Source of the DNA: Mesostigma viride
Taxonomy: Eukaryota; Streptophyta; Mesostigmatophyceae; Mesostigmatales; Mesostigmataceae
Direction: 5' to 3'
Assembly: GCA_009746045.1 (NCBI GenBank)
Contig: RPFO01000310.1
Span: 936,234 to 1,000,233 of the forward strand
DNA length: 64,000 nt
The translations under genes were made by a program, and so were the position numbers. Of this stretch, positions 22,105 through 33,300 are shown piece by piece. The notes under the pieces were generated by a model that saw only the letters and a program-made list of their open reading frames with translations, made no database searches and had not been told where the DNA came from. The first letter of the stretch is position 1, and each line of letters opens with the position of its first letter.

Positions 22105-22440
22105 TTGAGCTTTTTGCTCACCTAATAATTGCGTTACTGCGGTCTGAAAGAGGGCTGATCTGCCGCCTTTATAGTAGCAGCGGGCTCGATTGGGGCTGAT
22201 GTGCCGCCTATATCGTAGGTCTACTGTACCGCTTACGTCACCTACACCATGTGAGGTGCTTGTGCTACATTGGACTAGAGTAGAGGGGGCCGGCTGTTTG
22301 TCGGTCGTGCCCAGACTGTGGTACGTGCCTTCCGCTTTTGTAGTAATTGTATAAGTACCAAATGGGGCGCGGCGCCTTGAATGCACTGCATTCAGAGATC
22401 TAGATGTTTGTGTAAATATTTATGTACACATACCTACTGG
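22105..22440. repeat. Dispersed repeat family, direct copy 2
   Basis: Second copy of the 20948-21260 repeat, with a partial internal duplication of the GGGCTGATCTGCCGCC-like motif. It is followed at 22500-22640 by sequence resembling 5640-5760. The ANK-unit intron resumes near 22690. Confidence 0.5.
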
Positions 22441-23104
22441 GAGTGGTGCGTTTGAAATAGGGAGGCCTTTTCTGCAGCTCCTACCCACCCATGCATGCTG
22501 CTGTTTGTGGGACCAGCTTGGACCAGGAGGCATGTGCAGGATCCCAGCGTGATGGAATGGCCAGCTTGACCATGATTTGTACCATGATTTTGATGGTGTG
22601 GCTACGCTTTACTATAAAGCCTGCACACTTTTATTATAATATATTTGCTTCTCATCGCAAAAGTCAGTACAGTGGCCCTTCGCTTCAGCCACCATTAACT
22701 AGTGCCGTGCAAACTCTCTCTAGTGGGCCATTCTCCTGTGGTTATCTCTGCCTCACGGACCTTTCCTATGGTAATGGGCATGACAGTTAGTGATTGCTGG
22801 GATGGTTCCATGACCATATGTTCTCTTTCCCGAGGAGAATTGTATCACAGCCGAAACTGGGAAACTTTTTGGGTGGTAGTAGTTGTGAACATGTGGGTGA
22901 ACGGGCAGGCATGGCACCAGCTAGGTCTATTTGTCAAGGCCGTGGCCGTGGCAGTTGATGGGCCCATGGTGGTGTTGATGGGTGCGGTATGCTGATAACT
23001 GCACAAGAATGTGTGGTATCTGTGGATGCTGACATGTCCACACGCTTTGCGAGTGCTATATGACTGCGGTGCCATGGAACTTGTGTGGCTGTGGCCGCAC
23101 ACAG

Positions 23105-23203
23105 TATGGGGATACCTCGCTGCATTTGGCGTCCTTGAATGGGCGTCTGCACGTTGTCCAGCATCTCATTGCAAGCGGCGCGGATGTGAACGCCGAGCAC
23201 ACA
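23105..23203 (+). CDS. ANK exon A17
   Basis: Ninety-nine bp, phase 0, acceptor CACACAG and donor GTGAGT at 23204. ANK core YGDTSLHLASLNGRLHVV, then QHLIASGADVNAEHT. The acceptor context GTGTGGCTGTGGCCGCACACAG is shared with A10. Confidence 0.85.
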
Positions 23204-24160
23204 GTGAGTTTGGCTCCATGCCAGTGGGCAAACCAGATGCTCTTTTTCTGGATGGTCATGTAGCAATGCCCCTTTCTGATGAACAAAACTTGGAAGAGGG
23301 ACTTGTTGGCAAGTCCGTCTAATTTGTTTCCAGCTTGAATGCCCGCGTAATCAAATTCTTGAATTCTTTCTGTTGCCGAGGATCCGCAATGGCTGCCCAT
23401 GTGTACCAACACTTGTGGCCAGAGGAACACGTTGCAGGAATGGTGAAGTGTATAGCGGTGATCGCGGCAACCGGGACCGTGAATTCCCCATGATGATCAA
23501 GCGATATGAAATTATCAAGTGTTTTGTTATTGTCAGCTGTGTGGCCATGGGTTATAATCTTTGCAGATACTCCCCTCTCCCTGGCGTCACCTAACCCTCT
23601 CTTTTCCTCAGTGGTGTAAGGGAAGGAAAAGCTGGCCGATGCTTTATTCTGGGCCCTATCAATGAGACAACTAGCGCCTGTGTTTGTATTACCCCATGTT
23701 GTGCTTCGGAACACTCCATCCACCCACATGCACGCACCAATCTGACCTCCTGCAAACCGGACCTACCAAGCTGGTTTGTGGGGTAGATATGTGCTGTTCA
23801 GTGGGCCATCCTCCCTTGACCTACCTCTGCATTACCAACCTTCATGGTTTGGCATGGAAGGCACTAGTAAGCGGGATGGCTCCATCCTAGTGCCCACGGT
23901 CCCAGGGCATACAGTCTCCAACCGGGAAGAATACCGATGGTGGTTTTGATACAAGGGGTCATAGGCAGGCAGGGTTTTCCGCAGGAGCTCGGAGGTCAGT
24001 CTGTGAATCTGCGGCAGTGGCAGTCATCAGGGGCAGTGGTCAGGGGACGTGGTGATGCGCGGGATAAATAGCTGCACAAATACGAGTGATTTCAGTGGAT
24101 GCTGAGATGTCCATCTGCATTATGGCTGCTGTCGTGGAACTGTGTGGCTGCTGCATCAAG
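23204..24160 (+). other. ANK-unit intron between A17 and A18
   Basis: Unit blocks are at 23400 (GTGTACCAACACTTGTGGCCAGAGGAACACG), 23457 (GTGATCGCGGCAACCGGGACCGTGA) and 24090 (GGATGCTGAGATGTCC). The 23395-23520 segment is very close to 13520-13645, linking the A10 and A17 units as sisters across 10 kb. Confidence 0.6.
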
Positions 24161-24259
24161 GGTCGAGGTACTCCACTGCATTATGCATCATCCTGTGGTC
24201 ATCGGGATGTCTTGTGGCATCTACTCCACATGGGCTCAGATGTGAACGCCAATAATGAG
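24161..24259 (+). CDS. ANK exon A18
   Basis: Ninety-nine bp, phase 0, donor GTAAGT at 24260. The acceptor is GCATCAAG, an AG with A instead of C at -3, so slightly weaker. ANK core RGTPLHYASSCGHRDVLWHL, then LHMGSDVNANNE. It is the most divergent of the intact exons in its second helix. Confidence 0.8.
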
Positions 24260-25770
24260 GTAAGTTTCCGGGTGGGCCAACAGATGTGCGCTTTCCCTGA
24301 TGGTTGCCTACCTATGAGCCATGCCACGCATGTGATGATGAAGAAAGGTCGACCGACAGACTTGGACAGACTGTCACGTTCATTCTCTGTAATCATGCAA
24401 TCATTTATCTTTGAAACGACTTCTTCTAATGGGCGAGAAGGAGGGTGAGAGCGAGCGCCGCAATGGATTTGTTGCTGGAAGCTATGTGGCGCGTAACTCA
24501 GTCAATACATTTTGCTGAATTGGCCGGGTCACAAGAGACATACATTAGCAGATGTACCGTGTTAAGAACTTCTGAAGTAGCTATACGGACATTGATGCTA
24601 AGGCTTGTGCTAAAATGGACTGGTTATAACGGGGCCAGATTTCTTAAAGGCTTTTCATCTTGGTGGCTGGTCTGACACACTGTCCCTGGTTGGTGATTAA
24701 TAAGAAAATCTGGCTCAATTTTTTTGTTGACACCTTGTAGTTGTCGTTATGACACTGGCATTGTGTCAGTGAGGCTACAATTTGTGTGACATGGTTACCT
24801 ACCGTGGTGTGTCGGTGATGCAGGGCACTTGCAACGAAGGGGAAGTTTTATTTTTTCGCCTGCCCATCCTCCCTGTGTTGTTTCATTCTCGGGGGCATTC
24901 ACAAACTCTGCTGCGGGAATCGCGATTGGAAGCTGTGCAGACTGCCATTTTGCTCGCCCATTTATGTGACCACTTAATAACTTAGTAAGATGGTGATGGA
25001 GTGTTAGCTTTTTGGGCACGCATATTGGTACAGTTGTGGAAAACGTTTCTTGTCGAGGCTTTACATTGGGTAAGTTGCCTGCTTGTGCCAACGTCTGTGG
25101 CCAGAGGAGCGCATTGGACTCGAAAGAAGACGAGACCAGTGCACTAGTGACGATGATCACAACAACCAGTCTCAAGGGGGGGGGTTGAAACTGTGATCCC
25201 ATGACAACAGATAATGAAGCGCTTGTCCGATGACGTCATCTGGCCATCCTTGGTTGCTGGCATCTTGCGGATACTTGCTGGCTTCTTAGATCCTAACTAA
25301 ATTCCTCTTCCTAACCACTATTTTCTCAGTGGTGAATGGGAAACAAGACCTTAGCGGTGCTATGTACGTTATTTGACCCAATGTGTGTGCACAATCCCGA
25401 CATCCTGGCCTCCTGCAAAGCTTCTGTCTCGAACTGTGGAAGCCATGCCTCTCAGTGTGGTCAATCATGGCATTACCAATTGTTCCAATGGCATGTCTCC
25501 ACAGTGTTTGGGCCACATATCACAGCCAGATCTTGGATGGCTTTGGGTGGTAATAAGGAACACAGAAAGGGACAGGCAGGCGTGGATTTTTGCACCAGCT
25601 AGAAGTTCAGTTTGTCAAGGTCGTGACAGTCGTAGTGATGAATGGGTTATTGTAATGTTGAAGGGTACAAACTTTTGCTACACAAGGGTGATTGGTTTGG
25701 CGGGTGCTGCCATTTCTGCGCTGTTGTTACGAATGAAATTTCATGAGACTCTTGTGGCTTGTGCATGCAG
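24260..25770 (+). other. Intron between A18 and A19
   Basis: A unit block, GCCTGCTTGTGCCAACGTCTGTGGCCAGAGG, is at 25077, and the CACAGCCAGATCTTGGATGG block is at 25519. The stretch 24420-25000 is unmatched elsewhere in the window and holds no recognised gene. Confidence 0.5.
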
Positions 25771-25869
25771 GGTGAGGAGACCCTGCTGCTTGGTGTGTCT
25801 AGCAGTGACCATCTGGATGTCATCCAGCATCTCATCGCAAGCGGCGCGGATGTGAACGCCAAGAATGAT
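25771..25869 (+). CDS. ANK exon A19
   Basis: Ninety-nine bp, phase 0, acceptor GCATGCAG and donor GTCAGT at 25870. ANK core GEETLLLGVSSSDHLDVI, then QHLIASGADVNAKND. The first helix signature is degenerate (TLLLGVS for TPLHxAS), while the second half matches consensus. It may be a weakly folded repeat. Confidence 0.75.
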
Positions 25870-26933
25870 GTCAGTTTGGGGGGTTGTGCCCGTGGAAACA
25901 CATTGTTTTGTTAATGTTGCTTAGCCCCTGATCAACGCAACACCCATGTGGAAAGAAGAAAGGTTTGGGCTACGGACCTGGCCAGGCGGTCTAGTCCACG
26001 TCTGGTCCATCCCCACTCGCGCGCACTCTGGTAGCTGGTGACCAACATGGTGAACAAGTTGCTCGCATGTGCCAACGCTTCTGGCGAGTTTGTGAAGTGC
26101 CTGGTCATGATCAATTAAGCGGCGACAGGAGGGGTGTTTCTGTACAAAATGTGCTCAATGGCGTGCTGAGGCGATTTGTGAAGGTAGTTCCTATGACTCC
26201 AAAGAGGACCTTGCGGAGCGGCTGTAAGCTATTCATCGGAGGGTAGTTATGGGAGAGCCAAAAGTGACTGAGGTACGTTCTCGCGCGAGCGGTGCCTGTT
26301 ACCCGAGCACCAAGTTTTAGTCAAGCATCACTATATCGCGCAAGTGGCAGAAGTAACGACATTTATTGTGTTCCTTAACTACTACATTAGGTGGAAAAGC
26401 CTGTTGGTAGTTTATATTTGGCCCTATGTGTGCATCGTTCTCTGTGCTGGGCATCGTACTGTGGAACTCTCCATCCCAGCCATGCCCATTCAACACCCTG
26501 ACCTAAACTCCTGGAGAGCTTCTGTTGAGGTCTGCGGGGAAAATGATTATGCCCCTGTGATCTATCTCCGCATCAGCACCTTGTCTCATGGCTCGCAGCA
26601 TGTCAGGTAGCAGTCTGTAAGCGGGATGGCTCCGTCCACGTCCCCACGGTCCCGGGGCCAGTCATGTAGGCCTCAGAAGGTTTTGCGGTGGTTCTGACCA
26701 TGAGGGGGTCAGGCTGCCATGGTTTTCTGCACCAGCTACAACGATTTTATCAAGACTGTGGCATCATCGCAGCAATCATGGTCTGTTTGGTAATGTTAAT
26801 GGGTGCTGGATGCTCGTAACAGCACATCGCTAGCACGGTTGGTTTTTCGTGGATGCTGACAAGTCCCCATGCTTTGTGGCTGTGCTATGACTGGGTTGTC
26901 ATGGGCTTTTTTGTGGCTGCTCCATCCTGGCAG
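25870..26933 (+). other. ANK-unit intron between A19 and A20
   Basis: A unit block, GCTCGCATGTGCCAACGCTTCTGG, is at 26061. Other blocks are at 26620 (GGGATGGCTCCGTCCACGTCCCCACGGTCCC) and 26850 (GTGGATGCTGACAAGTCCCCATGC). No additional exon recognised. Confidence 0.55.
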
Positions 26934-27032
26934 TATGGGAATACCCCATTGCACTTTGCGTCGTTGAGCGGCCACTTTGATGTCGTCCAGGACCTGGTTG
27001 CAAGCGGCGCAGAAGTAAACGCCAAGGGCAAG
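26934..27032 (+). CDS. ANK exon A20
   Basis: Ninety-nine bp, phase 0, acceptor CTGGCAG and donor GTTAGT at 27033. ANK core YGNTPLHFASLSGHFDVV, then QDLVASGAEVNAKGK. Open throughout. Confidence 0.85.
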
Positions 27033-27297
27033 GTTAGTTTTTACTCCATGCCAGTGGGCAAAGGGGTTTATTTTATTATCAATGCCAACCAGCATTTGAG
27101 CATCTGTGAGACACATTTGTGATGCACAGCACCTGTGACAGCAAGCTTCCATGCCGGGCGTGGCCCCACCTTGCATGCCCTTTGGGATCTTGTTTCTTCT
27201 ACTAGTACTGTCAGGATACTGTTTCTTCTACTATACTAATACTATGCTCGACTCACGCCTCTGCATGCGCAACCCCTTTCCATGGCCAAATGACCCC
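27033..27297 (+). other. Start of intron after A20
   Basis: Unit-type sequence just after the donor, then unmatched sequence. No gene seen. Confidence 0.4.
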
Positions 27298-27473
27298 CTT
27301 TGGCCAGGAGCCCTCCCTTTCACTCAGCCCTTGGCCAGGAACCTTCCCTTTCACTCAGCCCTCGGCCAGGAACCTTCCCTTTCACTCAGCCCTTGGCCAG
27401 AAACCTCCCCTTTCACCCACCCCTTGGCCATGAACCTTCCCTTTCAATCACCCCTTGGCCATGAACCTTCCCT
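27298..27473 (+). repeat. 30-bp minisatellite (about 6 copies)
   Basis: Tandem copies of a 30-bp motif (TTGGCCAGGAACCTTCCC followed by TTTCACTCAGCC) with point variants toward the 3' side. The period is a multiple of three and lies inside a 221-codon open frame at 27151-27816, which is therefore not good evidence of a gene. Confidence 0.8.
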
Positions 27474-27909
27474 AAGTTCACTCCTCTACCACGATGTACC
27501 TGAGAAGATGTCAGGATCCATTATTTTGATAGCGAACACCGTAACAAGGGGAAGATTCAACGATTTTACCCTGAAGTTTGCTAAGTATGAAGAAATTATC
27601 GGCGTGGTGTGGTGCACATCTTGGTGGAAAACCCGTCAGCGACTAGTGGCATTATCATTTGTTTATGTCTGCAATGCGAGCATTCGCAGTGACTTCACTG
27701 ATGTTTCGGTGGCTCACTATTCCGCTATCCCGATCGTGTCGTGTGCAGGTATCAGTCAGGTATTGGTGTCTATGGATGCAAGTTCATGCGATAGTTTTCC
27801 GCCAGCGTGCCTGTAACAACTATATGCTTAGAACCCAACCACCTGTTCTTGTGGATGCTGACATGCCCTTGGCTATATCACAGATTTGATGCCACGGGAC
27901 TTGAGTGAC

Positions 27910-28009
27910 TGATGATTTGACACCGCTGCATCTTGAATCAAATATTGACCATGTTAGAATGCATCCTGCCACGTCTTACTACAAGTGGCGCAGACAAAGG
28001 CGCCAAGAA
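27910..28009 (+). pseudogene. Degenerate ANK exon A21
   Basis: ANK-like coding remains (TPLHLESN, TTSGADKGAKK), but frame and splice sites are broken: no acceptor AG (GAGTGACTGATGATTT) and the end reads AAGAAG|TCGTGCC with no GT. It corresponds in position and decay pattern to A13, and the following intact exon A22 corresponds to A14. Confidence 0.6.
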
Positions 28010-28097
28010 GTCGTGCCAATTTCATCTTTCTGCCAGGAACCAAGATGGACGTGCTGACTCGTGAACATCAGAGCATTTTGTTTGCTGCTGAACTCAG

Positions 28098-28196
28098 GAT
28101 GGAGAAACCCCGCTGCATCTTGCATCAATGCGCGGCCATCTGGATGTCGTCCGGCATCTCCTCACAAACGGTGCGGACCTGAAGACCGAGAATGAC
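28098..28196 (+). CDS. ANK exon A22
   Basis: Ninety-nine bp, phase 0, acceptor AACTCAG and consensus donor GTAAGT at 28197. ANK core DGETPLHLASMRGHLDVV, then RHLLTNGADLKTEND. It is the last intact ANK exon before the effector exon and the sister of A14. Confidence 0.85.
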
Positions 28197-30314
28197 GTAA
28201 GTTTCTGGCTGGATAGTTGCTGTTTCTAAAGCCCGGGAGCTGTATTCAGTGGTCATGTAGCCATTTGCACAAACAGACCTTCGTCATGAGGGAATCGACA
28301 GCAGACATATCCAGGCAGGGTCTCAACTTGGATGCGCATGTGACTACTTTGCCTTCCTCAGATTCAGCACTTGAACAGATGTGCATGGGGGACTTCTCCG
28401 GGCCAAATGAAGACACTAAGCCCGGAAAGAACACGGGTTGAATGATAGCGGGGTGATCATTGTAGCAGCGATGAAGATGACCTTTTTCATCAACTACTTG
28501 GTAGTGCTGGAGTGGCATGTGTTTAGAGGAGCAGTATGTTGACTATATCATCTGTCCATGGAAAAGGTTACCACTGCCGCCTAAGTCTGTCGATGTTGTG
28601 ACCTACTTCCTTGTGATTCGGCTATTCTGTCAAAATGAAGTACCTCCTTATAAACACCGCATTATCATCGTGGGCGGGCCTTACAAATGTGGAAGGCGAA
28701 ATAGCAGGCATAGGCAGAGCACGGATGACGGGTGTTGCTGTCTCAAGCAAGTAATTCTAAGCCATATGATCAGGGCCATGTAGTTAGGGGCACGTGATCA
28801 GGGGGCATGTGACCAGGGGCCATGGCAACGTGGCCACGTGATCAGGGGCCATGCATCAGGGGCCACGTGGTCAGGTGTCATGGAGTTCATGAGTGCTGCA
28901 TCATTCTCAGTCAGTTCATCATTGCAGCGCTTGTGCTCTTGGCCTCTGTCAAATCATGCCATGATGTTTACGTGTTTTGTGGTTGTGCCACTGTGTTGTC
29001 ACGAAATTTTAGTGGCTTTTGCATCCAGTTAAGTTGCATCCAGTTAAGTTTACCTTTAAACACCCCCATTTTGCACTCCCACTTGGGACTTCCAAGCCAA
29101 CCCACAGTGCGTCGGCCGAGATCGGCCGTATATCCCGCGTGTATGGCCACTTCCACCACAAAGTAGGCTGAAATGGCCTAATTCCGCGGAAGTTGGCAGA
29201 AGTGGCCTCAGATCCCTCCTGCCAACTTCCACTGAAATCGCCGTACATTTTGCACCCTCGCCCGGCGCCGCCCACAAGGCATTAAGCTCAGTTCAGTTCA
29301 TCTTCCCGTGTTGATACTAAGGACTTGAGAAGTTACCGCATGTTTTTGGCCTGCTCAGTATGGACCAGCTGGTGGCGCGCCTGTACACTCACGTGCCACG
29401 CCAGACCAACCCCCCTCGGCGTCGTTGGAAATTGGCATTTATCCCACCTACAGCCAGGCTCCCACATCGTGATTCGACCAATTTGCCGAGGTGCCGTACG
29501 ATTTCCACCTACTTATGGAACTTGCAGGGCATAAACGCACCAACTGTGAACAAATTCCAGCTGCCGTGCAAGGATTCCCTGGAATGTCCGCAGTGACCAA
29601 ATCTGCGTGGTGGATTGCACTGACTGCCATTGACACTAGAAAGTCGGGGGGAATCACTTAAAATTAGCACAACAACACCCCGGAATACACAGCTAGAGCG
29701 AAAACTCTGTTAATGAAGTTTGCGGTTGTTTGGATCCATGTTTTCCAGAGGTTGGTATGCTGACTGGCTAGGTTTTCCAAAGCTCTGGGTAGATTGAATT
29801 CCGTGTTTCGCACATGAAATACCTCTGACGGACTTTGCACGTTTGTGGTGCTTAATTTGTACCATGATTTGGTGTTGTTTTCAAATTGCGATCCAAACAT
29901 GACTCTTGCACACTTATTAACTAACTGTATACTACTCTACAGCCAAACATGCATCAGTAGCAAATTTGCTGTGCAGAATTGTGTTACGATATCGCAGTAC
30001 CTTGGCTTAGCCAAACAATGTTGCCTTACACCAGTGGGCACTCTTTCGTGCCAGTTACCGCTACTACGCTTTTCAGAATATGTGAAGTGCGCATCAGATG
30101 TCTTATATATAGCCCACCCATTGATCGTTGAGGTGCACCCAGATTTGGCTGGGAAAGCTGAAAGGCCAAGCATTGCTGCTTTATGACTGGACTATTTCTG
30201 CCCTATTGTGTCCATAACTAGCGGTAATTGGAAAGATCCCGACCACCCACCTGCAGTGCCTGACCCGCACGTGAACCTGTTACTCTGGTTTGCTTTGATC
30301 ATGATTCACCACAG
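28197..30314 (+). other. Last intron of locus A
   Basis: The part at 28290-28510 is duplicated from 15930-16150. At 28980-29033 the common pre-acceptor block appears again, ending TTTGCATCCAG, but no ANK exon follows; instead a 15-base motif GCATCCAGTTAAGTT is doubled and then unrelated sequence begins. A perfect 12-bp inverted repeat (29188-29199 with 29219-29230, 19-base loop) lies in that sequence. The rest up to 30314 has no recognised gene. The intron ends in ATTCACCACAG. Confidence 0.55.
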
Positions 30315-33300
30315 GAAGGGAAAACACCACTGGATCTCGCTGAGGAAAACGACAAAGTCGAGGTTGCACAGTCCTTGCGTGAGGCCGAGGGGGACGTTTT
30401 CACAGAGATTGACTGGCCCACCCACCAGCTGACTCCTCAACCTGGCTTCCTCGCCAGCCTGGAGGGTATGGTGCCAGGCATACAGGAAACCTGGACACTT
30501 GCGCAGACCGCCCACCGCATGGGGGTGATGGTGGAGGGCAGCGCCCTGGATGTGGCGAGACTGGGTGAAGAGCTCAGGCAAGAGGATCAGCGCAACAAGG
30601 AGCAGCTGACCCAGGCGCAGGCTCAAGAAGAGGCCATGCACCGCAAGCTGGCCCACCTTCGCCGGAACATCACGGACGTGGCTGCGGCAAGGGAGCGGGA
30701 TGAGGCGGTGCAGGCATATGCAAGTAGGCTCCAGACCCTGCATGAGACTTTGGAGAAGAAGGCAGGCCTGTCGGAGCAGCGACACAAGCAGCAGCTGAAG
30801 CTAAGGGAAGTCGTGGGTTTGTTTGACATCAGCCAAGAGACGTTGCCTGCTAACCATGCGGGGAAAGGGCCTGAGCCAGACATGCAGGCCAGCGGCCGGC
30901 TGGCACTGGCGCAGCTGAGGGGGGTGGTAAAGGACTGCAATGATGAGCTGATGCCTGCAGCGGTGGCTACACAGAAAGCCATGGAGCATTTGCAGGCGTG
31001 CTTGGAGAAACAGCAAAGCATCGCAGCGAAATTGCGGGGTCGGCTGAATGCTGCCGTCCAATCAGGGCAGCGGTTTGCAGCCTCGGTGCTTTCCCAGCTG
31101 AAGGGTGAGACTCCCGAGGAGGATGGCAGACATGCGCGCAAGATGTCAGAGATAACGTCCTTGCGAGAGAAGGAAATGCACAGGATGATGGCCCTGCGAG
31201 AGAGCATCCCAGGGACCCTGTCTCGCCTGGCCGCTGCTCAGCAGGAGAGTAAGCTGATCCAGCGACAGCTCAGAAACACGCGCCTGGACATCTTGGACGC
31301 GGTGGATGATGGGCACACGGGGCAGCTGCAGCAACTCAAGGAGAAGGAGAGGGTGCTGCTGGAGCAAATTTCCAAGTTGGCTGCGGAACAAGCCACGCTG
31401 TCCGAGTCGTTGGCGGATGCCAAGCCGCAGCAGTGGTACCCGGACTTGCTGGCGCAGGAGGAGCGCATCAAGGAGTTGCACAAGTTCTTACCTGCAGGCG
31501 CCAGCAGGGACCTTATGGACAACGAGTGGAACCTCTCCAAGTTCCGCGATAGCCCTGGGACCCCCTTGGTGTCGGCAAGGGGGGCGTGGCGGGTGAGGTT
31601 GGTGGAGGACTGGAACGGGAAGAAGTGGGTGGTCAAGGAGATGGGGCCGGGGCCAGAGTTGCGGCGGGAGGTCAACCGGCTGAAGGCGTTGCAGCACCCC
31701 CTGGTGATCCCCCTGGAGCGGGTGTTCATCGATAACAACGTGGCCTACCTGCAGATGCCCTACTACAAGAATGGGAACCTTCGTGGCTGGGTTGACAGCA
31801 TCGTGGGCGCCCAGAAGGGGGCAGCGTGCCTGACCACCCAGCAGGGTGCGCAGGTCTGGAGCACGATGAAGCAGGTCTTCCAGGCGGTGGCCTTCCTCCA
31901 CCGCAAGGGCATCGTGCACCGCGACCTCAAGCCGGAGAATGTGCTGCTGCAGGATGACGGCCAGATCGCGCTGTGTGACTTTGGGGTCAGCCACGATGTG
32001 CTGGCCCACCTGCAGACGACCAAGGCAACGCTGCCCATGGGGGGACATACCGCGTGCTATGCCGCCCCGGAGGTGCTTGCGGGGAAGGGCGTGTCCGCAA
32101 GCAACCCGTACACCGAGGACCTGTGGTCCCTGGGGGTGATGCTGCTGGAGCTGGCAGGGACCCGGCTGTCTTGGAACCCGACCACCTCCCGCCTGGAGGG
32201 TGAGCAGGGTCGCCCCATCAACACAGCCGACTTGCTGGTGGGCAAGTCCAAGTGGCACCGCGATCTGATCACCCTGGCTGACTCCCTGCTTCAGAAGGAC
32301 CCTGACGCCCGGCCCAGCGCTGACGCGGTCCTTGCAAGCGAGTTCTTCCAGCAAGACCCGTCCGCCTCCCAGGTGCAGCAGAATCGCCACCTGCTGCTGC
32401 TGACCAGCCACCTGGCAAAGCTGCGGCAGAGCCCTCAGGGTGGTGGGCGGCCCAAGACCCATGTGATGAGGTTGGACGTGCGCGAGGGGCCCGGCATGGT
32501 TGCCCCGGTGCTGGCGCTGTTTGCTCGGGAGGCCGGCGTCAAGCCCGAGGAGACCGTGGTCGGCGAACATGCGGGCGTGCGCATCCCTCTCTCCGAGGTG
32601 CTCCACAACTTCTTTGAGGCGGTGGTGCTGCCCGCTGCCGGCCTGTTTGAGCAGGGCAAGGGGGATGGCGAGGATGCAAGTGGGTCTGGAGCGGCCTCCC
32701 AGGTGCGCGAGGGGGTGGCCTTCCTTCCCAGCGTTTGCCAGGCGAGGGGTGCCAAGGCCACGAAGAGCCACCGGCAGCGGCTGCGCACGGTGGGCAAGAT
32801 CTTGGCCAAGGCGGTGCTGCAGTGCATCCATGTGCCGGTGCAGTTTTGCAGCGCGCTCTTCTGTGCTCTGGTGGCCAAGGACGACCTCACGCAGTACAGC
32901 ACGGCCGACTGCCTGGAGATGCTGGCGGAGTTTGACCCCACCGATGCGCGCCGCATGCGCATCACGCTGGCCATGAAGCACGGGGACGGCGAATCGGGGA
33001 TCACCCTGGGGGCCCTCATGGGCGATGCCAGCGCGGACGAGACCCTCATGACGGATGCCAACAAGGACCTGCTCGTGCGCAAGGCGATCCACCACCGCCT
33101 GGTCTTGACACGGGCGGCCGAGCTCGCACAGGTTCGTGCCGGCTTCCTGTGCCTCGACTGGGAGCCCCTGCTGGGTGTGCTGTCGCCGTTCGACCTGATG
33201 ACCCTCTTCTTTGGGACGGACTACCTGGATGTCAGCCGCGTCAGCCAGGCATTCCAGCTGGATGTGGCCAGCTGGGAAGGCAGGGAGGCGCAGGGGCAGC

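Noticed and set aside
27151-27816. 221-codon frame after A20
   Set aside because: Its core is a 30-bp minisatellite with a frame-preserving period; the flanking parts show no domain.
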